From: Methanobacteriota archaeon
GTDB taxonomy: Archaea; Thermoplasmatota; Thermoplasmata; UBA10834
DNA: 46,529 nucleotides
Reading direction: 5' to 3'
Assembly (NCBI GenBank): GCA_020725925.1
Contig: DYTN01000012.1
Location: forward strand, 1 to 46,529
Made by a program: the position numbers and the translations under genes. The notes beneath the pieces are model-generated. The model made no database searches. It was not told the origin of the DNA and worked only from the letters and a program-made list of their open reading frames with translations. Position 1 is the first letter of the stretch; each line of letters opens with the position of its first letter. Of this stretch, positions 15,495 to 24,932 are shown one piece after another.

Positions 15495-17483
15495 TCACTC
15501 GAGAGGCTCCTTCTCCTCCCCCTTCCTCTCGAGGATGATCGGCCTCGGGGAGGTCTTGTCCACCAGCTTCGTGGTCTCATTCAGCTTCCTCGCGAGCTCG
15601 GCCAGCTCGTGGGCCGAGGCCGTGAGCTCCTGCATGCCCGCCGCGAGGTTCTCGGAGGACACTGAGATGCCCTCCGCGGCGCTCGAGTTCTCCCTCGCGA
15701 TCGAGGCGACCTCGTCCAGCGACTTGGCGATGTTCTCCGTCAGGGCCTTCTGCTCCTCGGTCGACGCGCTGATCTCCTCGACCATCGCCGCGGTCTCCTC
15801 GACCGTCGCTGCGATGTCCTCGAGCGACTTGAGCGAGTCTGATATGGTCCTCGAGCTCTCGGCGGCGTCCTTCATCGTGTGTTCCATCTTGTCGGTGGTG
15901 CCCTCGATGTCGGTCTCGACCAGCTCGATGAGCTGCTGGATCTGCGCCGCGGCCTTCCTGGAGCCCTCGGCGAGCTTCCTCACCTCGTCCGCGACGACCG
16001 CGAACCCTCGCCCCTGGTCTCCCGCCCTCGCAGCCTCGATGGCCGCGTTGAGGGACAGCAGGTTGGTCTGGTGAGCGATGTTGGTGATGATGCTGACAAT
16101 CTGCGATATCTCCTTGGACTTCTTTGCCAGCTGCTTCATGGCGTCTGCGGTGCTCTCAACGTTGTTCAGGAGCGCGTTCATCCGTTCAAGGGCGTTCTGG
16201 GCGGACTTGCTGCCGTTCTGCGCCACCTCGCTGGCGTTCGCGGACGCGCCCGCCGCGTTCTGGGCGCTCTGCACGACGTCGTAGATCGCCTTCGTCTGCT
16301 CGGCGAGCATCTTGACCATCTCGTCTATCCTGGTCGATTCCGCCTGCGAGCTCTTGGACGCCTGCCCGACCGAGGACGACACCTGCTGGGTGCTCTCGGT
16401 CATGTGCCCGACGGTCTCCGCCAGGCTTCCGGCTGAATCCGTCAAGGACTCGGTTGCGAGCCTTATCTCGCCCGTGAGCTTGGACAGGTTGGCCTGCATC
16501 TGCCTGAAGGCGTCGACCAGCTTCGCGAGGTCCCCCTTCCCCTCGACGTCTATCGTCTTCGTGAGGTCGCCCGCTGCTATCGCCTGGGCGCTCTCGGTGA
16601 TCTCGATAAGAGGCTGGGAGGTGTTGTCGATCAGATGGTTCATCGAGCGGACGAGGTCCCCTATCTCGTCCTTGCTGACCTTCATCTCAAGCCGGGTCCT
16701 GAAGTTGCCGTCGGCTATCGTCTTCGCCGTCTTGGCCACGGCCACGATCGGCTTCGTCTGCCGGGACGAGAACACAAGCGCCAGCACGGCCACCGCGACC
16801 GTGACCGAAGAGGCACCGATTATGATGAACAGGAACGCGTCGAGGATTGTCTGGTGGGTGACGGTGTCCATCAGGTCCGCGGCCTCGGAGTTGACGTCTA
16901 TCAGCGCGCCCATGTTCGCGTTTATGACCTCCATGTGCAGCGAGGCGTTCTGCGCGGTGTTGTACGCCATGGCCGTGTTGTTCCCATAGAGCTGGGAGAT
17001 GGCCAGGGAGGTGTCGCTTGTGTAGTTGTCCCATTCGTCATCTATCGTCTCGATCGAGTCCCTCTCGTCGTTGATGAGGTCGGTCCTGCCAAGGTCGACC
17101 AGGACCGCGCCCATCGTGGGCTGCAGCTCGAACAAGTACTTGTTCTTGTAGTCGCGGATGAACTGCGAGAACGATGTCTGGAAGTTGATCATGTCGTTGT
17201 AGTTCTGGCTCGCCCCAGGGTCGCCGTAGGCGAGGACGTAAGTCATGAAGGATTCCTGGGCCTGGGCGAGGCTGTTCCCCGCCTCCGCGACCTTGCCCAC
17301 GACCTCGAGGACCTCTTCGTTCAAAGCCGCCGCGTCCGCCCGGATGTCGTAGAGCCCCTGTATCGAGATGAAGCTCACGACCCCGATTGGGAGCAGCGTC
17401 AGCGCGAGGATTGTGGCGACCAGCTTCGCCGTGATGCCGAACCGCAACGTACCACCTGTCCCATCTTTCTCCGAATAGACCAT
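15495..17483 (-). CDS. methyl-accepting chemotaxis protein
   Basis: Membrane chemoreceptor of 662 residues. TM1 is at about 19-40; an extracytoplasmic, mostly helical sensor follows (about 45-208, reminiscent of four-helix-bundle sensors), TM2 at about 212-238, then a HAMP domain ([19 protein letters not shown]...) and a long coiled-coil signalling domain. The hairpin tip contains [39 protein letters not shown] split in the usual conserved order. Gln/Glu-rich helices flank the tip as methylation sites for CheR/CheB/CheD. There is no C-terminal CheR-binding pentapeptide. It heads the che operon; a TATA-like sequence lies near 17545-17560. The ligand is unknown. Confidence 0.95.
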   Translation of the reverse strand: MVYSEKDGTGGTLRFGITAKLVATILALTLLPIGVVSFISIQGLYDIRADAAALNEEVLEVVGKVAEAGNSLAQAQESFMTYVLAYGDPGASQNYNDMINFQTSFSQFIRDYKNKYLFELQPTMGAVLVDLGRTDLINDERDSIETIDDEWDNYTSDTSLAISQLYGNNTAMAYNTAQNASLHMEVINANMGALIDVNSEAADLMDTVTHQTILDAFLFIIIGASSVTVAVAVLALVFSSRQTKPIVAVAKTAKTIADGNFRTRLEMKVSKDEIGDLVRSMNHLIDNTSQPLIEITESAQAIAAGDLTKTIDVEGKGDLAKLVDAFRQMQANLSKLTGEIRLATESLTDSAGSLAETVGHMTESTQQVSSSVGQASKSSQAESTRIDEMVKMLAEQTKAIYDVVQSAQNAAGASANASEVAQNGSKSAQNALERMNALLNNVESTADAMKQLAKKSKEISQIVSIITNIAHQTNLLSLNAAIEAARAGDQGRGFAVVADEVRKLAEGSRKAAAQIQQLIELVETDIEGTTDKMEHTMKDAAESSRTISDSLKSLEDIAATVEETAAMVEEISASTEEQKALTENIAKSLDEVASIARENSSAAEGISVSSENLAAGMQELTASAHELAELARKLNETTKLVDKTSPRPIILERKGEEKEPLE

Positions 17484-17544
17484 CCGCTAGCAGGTTCCTT
17501 CCACAGCAGGGGGAGCCTAGCTGTGCGTCAAAATCCATCTGTGC

Positions 17545-17560
17545 CATATTAATATATGTC
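17545..17560 (-). promoter_or_regulatory. TATA-type promoter of the mcp-che operon
   Basis: The A/T-only core ATATTAATATAT about 65-75 bases upstream of the receptor start stands out in the GC-rich divergent region between mcp and cheR. It is nearly palindromic, so it could in principle act in both directions. Confidence 0.55.
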
Positions 17561-17629
17561 GACGGCATATTCAACTTTGATTGCCAGAGCCTGCTGGAGG
17601 TCGGCTCCACACCGGCCAGCGTCTGGGAA

Positions 17630-17641
17630 GGCATATTTAGG
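17630..17641 (+). promoter_or_regulatory. cheR: TATA box of cheR
   Basis: GGCATATTTAGG lies 24-34 bases before the cheR ATG at 17664, the position expected for a leaderless or nearly leaderless archaeal transcript. Confidence 0.55.
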
Positions 17642-17663
17642 CACACGGCCATGACTGGCCTGG

Positions 17664-18500
17664 ATGAATCTTACCGAGGACGAGTTCGTAACCCAGGTGA
17701 TGAGGCACCTCTTCAAGAGCAGGGGAATCGACCTCTCGGGCTACTCCGCCTCGTTCCTGATGAGGAGCATAAGGAAGAGGATCGGGCGGACGGGCTCGGC
17801 GGATTACCCTGACTATTTAAGGAAGCTCCTCTACAGCGACGAGGAGACGAGCGAGCTGCTGGGAGCCCTTTCTATCAATGTGACGGAGTTCTTCAGGGAC
17901 AAGGGCGCCTTCGACGCCTTCGCCTCCCAGGTGGTCAGGCCCCTGCTGACTTCGAGGGCCGACACCGGAGGGCTCGTGCGGTTCTGGAGCGCGGGGTGCG
18001 CCACTGGACAGGAGGCGTATACGATCGCGATGTGCGTTCTGGAGGAGCTGAGGAAGGTCCAGCCCACCAAGGCACCGCTCATCTCCGTCCTCGGCACCGA
18101 CCTCTCCCAGCCTGCCCTGACCAAAGCAAGGGCCGGCATCTATGCGAAGGAGGAGGTCCGAGGGGTCCCCGAGAAGCTCCTCAACCAGTATTTCGTCAGT
18201 AAGGGGGACGGGTTCGAGATGGGCCCGGAGGCGTCCAGGCTGACCAGGTTCCACAGGGAGAACCTGCTGGACCCGCCCACATCGAAGTACTTCGATGCCA
18301 TCGTGTGCAGGAACGTCCTGATCTACTTCTCCAGGGCCATGCACGACGTCGTCACGATGAACCTCTTCCACGCCCTGAGGCAGGGCGGGTACCTGACGCT
18401 CGGGAAGACCGAGACACTGATGGGCGCGCCCAGGGGAAGCTTCGACGTGATTGACCTCGAGAACAGGATCCTGAGGAAGAGGGACGTCCCTGTCCGCTAG
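17664..18500 (+). CDS. cheR: CheR, receptor methyltransferase
   Basis: SAM-dependent enzyme methylating glutamates of chemoreceptors. The 278 residues include the N-terminal helical domain, the conserved NVTEFFRD (72-79), the SAM-binding motif FWSAGCATGQEAYTIAM (107-123; most homologues have Glu where this has Gln116), LGTDLSQPAL and the CRNVLIYF catalytic region. Length is normal. It is divergent from the receptor gene, with a TATA box about 25 bases upstream, so it is transcribed separately from the rest of the che genes. Ends four bases from the convergent small acidic protein gene. Confidence 0.96.
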   Translation: MNLTEDEFVTQVMRHLFKSRGIDLSGYSASFLMRSIRKRIGRTGSADYPDYLRKLLYSDEETSELLGALSINVTEFFRDKGAFDAFASQVVRPLLTSRADTGGLVRFWSAGCATGQEAYTIAMCVLEELRKVQPTKAPLISVLGTDLSQPALTKARAGIYAKEEVRGVPEKLLNQYFVSKGDGFEMGPEASRLTRFHRENLLDPPTSKYFDAIVCRNVLIYFSRAMHDVVTMNLFHALRQGGYLTLGKTETLMGAPRGSFDVIDLENRILRKRDVPVR

Positions 18501-18504
18501 GGGC

Positions 18505-18786
18505 CTAGTGCGCGTCTAGGAGCATGTCGTCTGACAGCTCCGCCTCTTCGTCCACGAGCTCGACCGGGAAGAGCTCTTCCGTCATGAGCACCTCCTCGAT
18601 GCTGGGCACGGACACGTCCGCCATGAAGTCCTCGATCTTGCAGTAGTTCTCGCTCATCTCCTTCGCGAGGGTCCTCTGCGCCCTGATCATGTCCGCATTC
18701 GACATGGTCCTCGAGATGACCTCGGCGAGGGTGACCCCCTCGCGCTCAGCCTGGCTCACGAGCTCGGCTAGCTTCTTGCACGCCAT
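18505..18786 (-). CDS. small acidic helical protein, unknown
   Basis: A 93-residue protein with a helical N-terminal half (KKLAELVSQAEREGV...) and a strongly acidic C-terminus (VELVDEEAELSDDMLLDAH). No membrane segment, no recognised family. It lies convergent to cheR and directly follows a clear TATA element (18841-18850), which supports a real transcript. Position beside the che cluster hints at a chemotaxis accessory role, but nothing in the sequence shows it. Confidence 0.6.
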   Translation of the reverse strand: MACKKLAELVSQAEREGVTLAEVISRTMSNADMIRAQRTLAKEMSENYCKIEDFMADVSVPSIEEVLMTEELFPVELVDEEAELSDDMLLDAH

Positions 18787-18838
18787 GAGCTACCCATCCC
18801 TTGCGTATGACAATCGTCAGACAAAGTATGGGCTCGCG

Positions 18839-18851
18839 TCATATATAATAC
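18839..18851 (-). promoter_or_regulatory. TATA box of the small acidic protein gene
   Basis: On the minus strand AGTATTATATATGA lies about 55-65 bases before ATG 18786 and after the ilvE stop, so it serves the small gene rather than ilvE. Confidence 0.5.
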
Positions 18852-18865
18852 TTGCCCGACGCAGT

Positions 18866-19789
18866 TCACTTGACCGGGTCGAGCCACTTGGCGTACTTCC
18901 TCTCCTTGCCTCTGACTATGTCGAGGAACTTCGCCTGGAGGGTCTTGGTGACCGGCCCTGGCTTGCCGTCACCGACGGCCCGCCTGTCGACCTCCCTGAT
19001 TGGCGTGACCTCTGCCGCAGTGCCCGTGAAGAACAGCTCCTCGGCGAGGTACAGCTCGCTCCTCGCGAAGTTCTGCTCGACCATCTCGTAGCCCATGTCC
19101 TTTGCGATCCTCATCACGGAGTCCCTGGTGATCCCGGGCAGTATGCCCGCGTTCAGGGGCGGGGTCAGTATCTTCCCGTCCCTGACGAGGAAGATGTTCT
19201 CGCCCGAGCCCTCGGCCACCATGTGTAGCTCGTTGAGCATGATCGTCTCGTCAAAGCCGTTCAGCTTGGCCTCCATGACTGCGAGAGCGCCGTTGAGGTA
19301 GTCCCCGCATATCTTGGCCGTCGCGGGCACCGACCCGTTTGTGACCCTGTGCCACGAAGACGTGTGCACCCGGATGCCATGCTTCATGCCTTCGTCCCCG
19401 AGGTACGCGCCCATGGGGAACACGACTATGAACACCTCGACGGGGTACCCGATCGGGTTGACCCCTATCCCGGAGACACCGTAGAACGCGATCGGCCGGA
19501 TGTAGCAGGAGTCGAGCTTGTTCGCCCTGATGGTCTCCTTCGTCGCCTCGCACAGTTCGGCCGGGCTGTACGGCAACTTCATGTTGATCGCCTTCGCTGA
19601 GCTGGCGAGCCTGTCCATGTGCTCCTTCAGCCTGAAAACGGCTGGACCGTTGACGGTGTCGTAGCACCTGATCCCCTCGAACGCTCCCGTGCCGTACTGC
19701 AGCCCGTGCGTCAGCACGTGCACCGTCGCGTCCTTCCATGGTATCAGCTTGCCGTTCTTCCAGATCTTGTCCGTGGGCTGGATCTGCAT
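18866..19789 (-). CDS. ilvE: branched-chain amino acid aminotransferase
   Basis: Class IV PLP enzyme (307 residues) making Val, Leu and Ile from their keto acids with glutamate. Visible: GTGAFEGIRCYD near residue 32, the Schiff-base lysine in ATAKICGDYLNGALAVMEA, EGSGENIF, and the PLP-phosphate loops GITRDSVM and FTGTAAEVTPI. Start ATG 19789 has GGAGGAG about ten bases upstream. It is the last gene of the ilvBNC-FAH-ilvE cluster, 21 bases after the FAH-family gene. Confidence 0.95.
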   Translation of the reverse strand: MQIQPTDKIWKNGKLIPWKDATVHVLTHGLQYGTGAFEGIRCYDTVNGPAVFRLKEHMDRLASSAKAINMKLPYSPAELCEATKETIRANKLDSCYIRPIAFYGVSGIGVNPIGYPVEVFIVVFPMGAYLGDEGMKHGIRVHTSSWHRVTNGSVPATAKICGDYLNGALAVMEAKLNGFDETIMLNELHMVAEGSGENIFLVRDGKILTPPLNAGILPGITRDSVMRIAKDMGYEMVEQNFARSELYLAEELFFTGTAAEVTPIREVDRRAVGDGKPGPVTKTLQAKFLDIVRGKERKYAKWLDPVK

Positions 19790-19810
19790 CGTGTTCCGTC
19801 TCCTCCACTG

Positions 19811-20590
19811 TCATCGTGGTCTTACTACTTGGTTCCTGAGGGTTCCTACTTTGTCTAGCTCGACCTCCACGACATCTCCAGCCTTCATCGGGGCGATGCC
19901 TGACGGCGTGCCCGTGGCTATGATGTCTCCGGGCTCGAGCACCATGATGGTCGAGATGTATTCTATGAGGGTTGCGTCGTCGAAGACCCTGTCGGTCAGA
20001 GGGGAGTCCTGGACGACCCTGCCGTTCAGCCTCGTCGTTACCCTGGTCGGGGCCTCGGTCGAGATGAACGGGCCGATGGGGGCGAACGTGTCGAACCCCT
20101 TCGCCCTCGTCCAATCCGGATCGGTCTTCTGCAGGTCGCGGGCCGTCACGTCGTTCATGCAAGTGTATCCGAAGATGTGTCTGCGTCCGTCCTTGACGTG
20201 GCTTGCCCTCTTCCCGATCACCAATGCGCTCTCGCCCTCGAAGTCCACCCGAGAGGACAATTCCGGGAGGACTATGTCGTCGCCTGGCCCGATGATCGCG
20301 GAGGATGGCTTCGAGAAGATGATTGGCTGTCTCGGCGTCTCCCGGTTCATCTCCTTGATATGGCTCCGGTAGTTCAACCCTATCGCTATGATCTTGGACG
20401 GCTTGTCGACGGGCGCCAGCACCATGAGGTCCGACAGGTCGTGCTCCATGAGCTTGGCAGCGCTGCCGTCCCTTGCCAGGTCCATCATGCACGCAACATC
20501 GAGCTCCAGCACGCGCTCTCCATCGACCTCCCCGACGAAGGTCTTCTTGCCCTTCGCGAACTTGCCCAACAGGCGTCCGGACGACTTCAT
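19811..20590 (-). CDS. fumarylacetoacetate hydrolase-family protein
   Basis: A 259-residue FAH-fold protein. The metal-binding set is visible: LNYRSHIKEM, then DFEGESALVIGKRA (the E-x-E pair region) and the MNDVTARDLQ, KGFDTFAPIGP and ATGTPSGIAPM motifs that define the C-terminal FAH domain. Family members hydrolyse or decarboxylate C-C bonds in keto acids (fumarylpyruvate, acylpyruvates, oxaloacetate). It lies between ilvC and ilvE in a tight operon (37 and 21 bases), so a side-product clean-up or keto-acid step in branched-chain synthesis is plausible, but this is inference. The N-terminal 60 residues are the usual shorter cap. Confidence 0.9.
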   Translation of the reverse strand: MKSSGRLLGKFAKGKKTFVGEVDGERVLELDVACMMDLARDGSAAKLMEHDLSDLMVLAPVDKPSKIIAIGLNYRSHIKEMNRETPRQPIIFSKPSSAIIGPGDDIVLPELSSRVDFEGESALVIGKRASHVKDGRRHIFGYTCMNDVTARDLQKTDPDWTRAKGFDTFAPIGPFISTEAPTRVTTRLNGRVVQDSPLTDRVFDDATLIEYISTIMVLEPGDIIATGTPSGIAPMKAGDVVEVELDKVGTLRNQVVRPR

Positions 20591-20627
20591 GCTGTATCCC
20601 GCAGCGTTCCAAATCAGGTGATGGTCC

Positions 20628-21608
20628 CTACTCGAACATCTTCCGGATCTGCTTGCCGACGACCTCGATCTGCTCCTTCTCGCCCTGCTCCCTGAGCCTC
20701 GTGAGCGTCGGCATGTCCGCCCTGTGCTCCTCGACCCACTCCTGGGCGAACTTCCCTGACTGGATGTCTTTCAGGATCGCCTTCATGCGGGCCTTCGTGT
20801 ACTCGTCGATTATGATGGGGCCCCGGGTCCTCCCGCCGTACTCGGCCGTGTTCGACACGCCGTCCCACATGCCCTCGATGCCGCCCTTCTGGACGAGGTC
20901 TATGATGAGCTTCAGCTCGTGGAGGACCTCGAAATACGCTATCTCCGGCTGGTACCCTGCCTCGACGAGCACCTCGAAGGACTTCTTGATGAGCTCGCTC
21001 GCTCCGCCACAGAGGTCCACCTGCTCGCCGAACAGGTCCGTCTCCGTCTCTTCCGCGAAGGTCGTCTCTATGACGCCCCTGGTGGTTGCCTTCAGGCCCT
21101 TGGCTATCGCTAGGGCGCACTTCTTCGCCTTGCCCGAGTAGTCCTGGTGGACAGCAATCAGTGCGGGCACGCCAATTCCGGCCAGGTAGGTCTCTCTGAC
21201 CAGCGCCCCTGGGCCTTTCGGGGCTACCATGATCACGTCCACAGACCTCGGCGGGACGATCCTCTTGAAGTGTATGTTGAACCCGTGGGCGAAGTCCAGG
21301 ACCATGCCCTCCTTCAGGTTCGGCCCGACGTCCTTGTCGTAGACCGCCTTCTGTACCTCGTCCGGGATGAGCATCATCACGATGTCCGAGCTCCTGACCG
21401 CCTCGGGCACGCTCATGATCTTCATCTTGTCCGCCTTGGCCCTCTTCCAGGTCTCGTCCTTCAGGTTGAGGCCCAGGACGACATCGACCCCGCTGTCCCT
21501 CAGGTTCAGCGACTGCGCTCTTCCCTGTATCCCGTACCCTATCACCGCGACCTGCTTGCCCCTCAGGACCTTCAGGTCGGCGTCCTTGTTGTAGTATATC
21601 TTGGCCAT
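20628..21608 (-). CDS. ilvC: ketol-acid reductoisomerase (class I)
   Basis: Converts acetolactate and acetohydroxybutyrate to dihydroxy acids using NAD(P)H and Mg2+. The 326-residue protein begins [12 protein letters not shown], has the Rossmann loop [17 protein letters not shown], then VAPKGPG, and the metal-binding helices [10 protein letters not shown] and the C-terminal EYGGRTRGP. Short length is class I. ATG 21608 is chosen: GGAG lies eight bases upstream and homology starts here; a longer in-frame opening to 21716 would overlap ilvN. Seventeen bases separate it from the ilvN stop. Confidence 0.97.
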   Translation of the reverse strand: MAKIYYNKDADLKVLRGKQVAVIGYGIQGRAQSLNLRDSGVDVVLGLNLKDETWKRAKADKMKIMSVPEAVRSSDIVMMLIPDEVQKAVYDKDVGPNLKEGMVLDFAHGFNIHFKRIVPPRSVDVIMVAPKGPGALVRETYLAGIGVPALIAVHQDYSGKAKKCALAIAKGLKATTRGVIETTFAEETETDLFGEQVDLCGGASELIKKSFEVLVEAGYQPEIAYFEVLHELKLIIDLVQKGGIEGMWDGVSNTAEYGGRTRGPIIIDEYTKARMKAILKDIQSGKFAQEWVEEHRADMPTLTRLREQGEKEQIEVVGKQIRKMFE

Positions 21609-21625
21609 GCTAGCAGCTCCGTCCC

Positions 21626-21988
21626 TCAGATGGCGTTCATCGCCTGTATGTACCTCTCCGGCTGGCTCTTCTTCACTATCTGGTCGACTTCCTCGACCGT
21701 TCCCGTGATCCTGCACACGCCCTCCTTGCTGAAAAGAAGCGCGTACGCTTCGTGCCTGTCTGAACTGACGAGGTCAACCTCTATGACCTCGTGCAGCGCC
21801 CTGAGGTGCTCGATCACGCTCGTCGCCTTCTCTCGGTTCTCGATCGAGAGCACTATCCTCGCGCGCTCAGGCATCTCGCACTTGCCCACGACGATCGTCT
21901 CGACGTTGATCCTCTTCCGGTTGAACTCGCCCATCACGCGCTGCATCACGCCCGGCTGGTCGTACACCAGCATCATCATCACTTCCAT
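21626..21988 (-). CDS. ilvN: acetolactate synthase regulatory (small) subunit
   Basis: ACT-domain subunit that confers valine feedback control on IlvB. The 120-residue protein starts [31 protein letters not shown], the typical ACT strand-helix pattern with the ligand loop, and continues with a short second half. Its ATG directly abuts the ilvB stop codon with no gap, implying translational coupling and 1:1 synthesis. It lacks the longer C-terminal domain of some bacterial IlvH proteins. Confidence 0.92.
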   Translation of the reverse strand: MEVMMMLVYDQPGVMQRVMGEFNRKRINVETIVVGKCEMPERARIVLSIENREKATSVIEHLRALHEVIEVDLVSSDRHEAYALLFSKEGVCRITGTVEEVDQIVKKSQPERYIQAMNAI

Positions 21989-23671
21989 TCACGCCACGTC
22001 TCCTTTCCACATGCATCTACCCTTGATGCACTCAGTCGTCGACTTCCCCGGAGGCGTCATCGGCAGGACGTCCTCCTCGGGATCGATTATGAAATCCAAC
22101 AGGAACGGCACGTCCGCCTTACACGCCCTCTTGATCGCCTCGGCGACCTCGGATGGCCTGTCGACCCTGAGGGCCCCCGCTCCGTATGCTTCCGCCAGCT
22201 TGACGAAGTCGGGCGAACCGGCGAACTTGGTTGCCTTGTACCTCGAGCCGTAGAACAGCTTCTGCCACTGCTTGACCATGCCGAGCCAGCCGTTGTTCAT
22301 GAGGGCTACGACCACTGGCAGGTCGTTCTCCACGGCGGTTGCGAACTCCTGCACGACCATCTGGAGGCTCCCGTCCCCTGCGATGTCAGCGACGACGCTC
22401 TCCGGGCGCGCGACCTTTGCCCCTATGGCCGCGGGGAACCCGAAGCCCATCGTGCCCAGCCCTCCCGAGGTGATGAACATCCGCTTGCCATAGCATTTGT
22501 AGAAGTGCGCGGCCCACATCTGGTTCTGTCCCACCTCGGTCGTCACGATGGCGTCGTCCGGGAGGTTCTTCGAGAGCTCGAATATGACCTTCTGGGGCTT
22601 GAGCGGGTCTGACCTGAGGTCGTAGTCGCAGTCGCACTCCTTGTTGAGCACGAGTATCCTCTCCTTCCAGGTCGCCGCCTTCTTGCGTTTCTGCAGGCCC
22701 GCGATGAGCGCGTGTACCACCGTCCAAGCGTCCCCGACGAGCCCGACCCTGCCCTTCACGTTCTTGCCTATCTCGGAGGAGTCGATGTCCACGTGCACGA
22801 CCTTCGTCTTCATGCCGAACTCGCTCAGCTTGCCCGTGACTCTGTCGCTGAATCTTGTCCCTATCGCCAGCAGCACGTCGCAGTTGTTGAGCGCGTAGTT
22901 CGCCACTTGTCTGCCGTGCATGCCGCACACGCCCAGGACGAGCGGGTGGTTCTCAGGGACGGAGCCCTTGGCCATCAGCGTCGTCACTATGGGCGCCATG
23001 AGCAGCTCCGCGAGCCGGACTATGTCAGGCCCGGCTTGGGACCACGCCACGCCACCGCCGACCATGATCGTGGGCCTCTCGGCGTTCTCGAGCAGCTTGA
23101 TGGCGTCGAGCAGGTCGGACAGGTTGCGCTTCGGCTTCGGCACCCTCACCTCCTTGCTCATCTGCTCCTCGGTGATGTCCGATGTGAAGATGTCCACTGG
23201 GATGTCTATGTGCACGGGCCCGTACCTGCCGGTCGTGGCTATGAGGAAGGACTTCTTGACGACCTCGGGGAGCGTCTTCGGGTCGGTGATCCTGAAGTTG
23301 TGCTTCGTGATGGGCATCATGAGGCTGAACGCATCGGCTTCCTGGAAGGCGTCGTTCCCCAGGACCCCAGTCGCGACCTGTCCCGTGATCGCGACCATGG
23401 GGGATGAGTCCATGAAAGCCGTCGCGACACCGGTCACCAGGTTCGTCGCCCCCGGACCCGAGGTGGCGACGCACACGCCGGGCCTCTTGGAGACCCTCGC
23501 ATATCCGTCGGCCATGTGGCCCGCGCACTGCTCGTGCCTCACGAGGATGTGCCGTATGTCCGACTGCACCAGCTCGTCGTAGAACGGCAGGAGGACTCCG
23601 CCTGGAATGCCGAACATCACCTGCACGTTCTGCTTCTCGAGCAGCTCCACGGCGGCCCTAGCACCTTTCAT
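21989..23671 (-). CDS. ilvB: acetolactate synthase catalytic (large) subunit
   Basis: ThDP-dependent enzyme, first common step of branched-chain amino acid synthesis. The 560 residues show the N-terminal PYR domain with GIPGGVLLPFYDEL and the catalytic Glu in LVRHEQCAGHMADGYAR, the FAD/central domain, and the ThDP motif GDGSLQMVVQEFATAVENDLPVVVALMNN in the C-terminal PP domain. Length and order are standard. First gene of the operon; a TATA-like sequence lies near 23843-23852 and leaves a leader of roughly 150 bases that shows no Leu/Ile/Val-rich leader peptide. Confidence 0.97.
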   Translation of the reverse strand: MKGARAAVELLEKQNVQVMFGIPGGVLLPFYDELVQSDIRHILVRHEQCAGHMADGYARVSKRPGVCVATSGPGATNLVTGVATAFMDSSPMVAITGQVATGVLGNDAFQEADAFSLMMPITKHNFRITDPKTLPEVVKKSFLIATTGRYGPVHIDIPVDIFTSDITEEQMSKEVRVPKPKRNLSDLLDAIKLLENAERPTIMVGGGVAWSQAGPDIVRLAELLMAPIVTTLMAKGSVPENHPLVLGVCGMHGRQVANYALNNCDVLLAIGTRFSDRVTGKLSEFGMKTKVVHVDIDSSEIGKNVKGRVGLVGDAWTVVHALIAGLQKRKKAATWKERILVLNKECDCDYDLRSDPLKPQKVIFELSKNLPDDAIVTTEVGQNQMWAAHFYKCYGKRMFITSGGLGTMGFGFPAAIGAKVARPESVVADIAGDGSLQMVVQEFATAVENDLPVVVALMNNGWLGMVKQWQKLFYGSRYKATKFAGSPDFVKLAEAYGAGALRVDRPSEVAEAIKRACKADVPFLLDFIIDPEEDVLPMTPPGKSTTECIKGRCMWKGDVA

Positions 23672-23840
23672 CCTCTACACACCTCTCATTCATCGCCCGC
23701 ACGGACACCTCGCGAACTCTGTGTCCATCACGGGCGCAAGATCCGCAGGTCGACAAGGACCTCTAGTCCAATAAGAATAGGCTCGCGCACGAGCTTACCT
23801 TGTCCAGCGGACTCTCGCATCGAGGTCGCAATGACCCAGC

Positions 23841-23854
23841 CGATATTAAAAACT
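23841..23854 (-). promoter_or_regulatory. TATA-like promoter of the ilvBNC operon
   Basis: On the minus strand AAGTTTTTAATATCGG stands out between ilvB and the upstream gene. It lies about 170 bases before the ilvB start, implying a sizeable untranslated leader. Confidence 0.45.
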
Positions 23855-23909
23855 TGGCGGCTGGACCCCTGGCACATCGTCGTATGCGCAGAAGTGTACA
23901 GCGCGCGGG

Positions 23910-24854
23910 CTACCCTAGGTGGCCTCTTCCTGTCAGGACGGCGACGAAGACGTGGTTCCGGGACTCCAGCTTGGTGATGCCCCAGACGGCTCCTGCGGAT
24001 GCGGGGAGGACGTCCAGGCCCTCAGCCTCCTCGATGACCTCGGCTGCCCTGACCAGCTCGTCGTCCTGCACCTCGATTCCAGTGCCGTTGGACTCGACCA
24101 TAGCCCCTATGGCCTCGTCCGTATCCGCAAGGAAGTTGCCCGCCAGGGGCTCGTTGATCTCGGTTATCTGCAGGTTCGGCACGTCGAGCTTCTCCTTGAG
24201 CCCGCTCGCGACTCCGTGCACGGCCGAGTTGTTGTTCGAGCACCCGAGCATCCTCGGCTTCATGCCCATGGACCTGAAGCCGTGCCATATGCCTCCTATG
24301 AGGGACCCGTTCCCCACGGGCACGGAGACCCAGTCCGGCTGCCTCCCGAACGCCTGGGCGATCTCCTTGGCTATGTAGGTGTACGCGAGCAGCCCCAGCT
24401 CCTTGTTGCTGCTGCCGGGGTTGGCGTCGTACCATCTGTTCGCGCGCGCGTCGTCAGCCGACCTCCGGAGCGCGACCTCATAGTCCCCCTCGACGCTTAC
24501 GACCCTGCCACCCATGGATTCGATCTCAGGCCTCCGCGGGGCTGCGAAGTCGCATGGGATGTAGATGTACGCCTTCATGTCCAGCTTGTACGCGACGTGG
24601 GCGAGCGACGCTCCATAGTTGCCGCAGCTGACCGCAGTGAGGGCGGTCATCCCCTTGGCACGGGCGTCGAGTGCGTGCAATAGCGCCACCCGATCCTTGT
24701 GCGTGCCCGATGGGTTCTCTCCTTCGAGCTTGAGGAGCAGCCTCCTAATCTTGAGCCGCTTCTCCAGCTTCTGCGCCCTCGTCAGCGTGGTGCTGCCTAT
24801 CCTGAGAGCCTTCATCTGCATCTCGAACTCTCGGATCAGCTCTAGCGGTATCAA
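23910..24854 (-). CDS. threonine synthase-like PLP enzyme
   Basis: Fold-type II PLP enzyme of about 314 residues. The PLP lysine is in GENPSGTHKDR, SCGNYGASLAHVAYK gives the asparagine loop, and VPVGNGSLIGGIWHGF is the phosphate-binding glycine loop, the pattern of threonine synthase and relatives. It is shorter than typical threonine synthase and lacks the long N-terminal zinc or CLIPPED region, so threonine synthesis is not assured. The frame opens at ATG 24920, but that region is low complexity; TTG 24854 has GAGGACGG about five bases upstream and fits the domain start better. Ends near 23910 and lies 78 bases after the MttB-family gene, likely one transcript. Confidence 0.8.
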   Translation of the reverse strand: MIPLELIREFEMQMKALRIGSTTLTRAQKLEKRLKIRRLLLKLEGENPSGTHKDRVALLHALDARAKGMTALTAVSCGNYGASLAHVAYKLDMKAYIYIPCDFAAPRRPEIESMGGRVVSVEGDYEVALRRSADDARANRWYDANPGSSNKELGLLAYTYIAKEIAQAFGRQPDWVSVPVGNGSLIGGIWHGFRSMGMKPRMLGCSNNNSAVHGVASGLKEKLDVPNLQITEINEPLAGNFLADTDEAIGAMVESNGTGIEVQDDELVRAAEVIEEAEGLDVLPASAGAVWGITKLESRNHVFVAVLTGRGHLG

Positions 24855-24932
24855 GTTCCGTCCTCTCGTCCGAAATCGTTTCGTGCAGGCGGACCCGCCG
24901 CCTGCAGGCCGGCCATCCATCGTGCGGGGAGG

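Noticed and set aside
23672-23840. Leader-peptide attenuator of the ilv operon
   Set aside because: A short frame exists but has no run of Leu, Ile or Val codons, and no terminator hairpin stood out.
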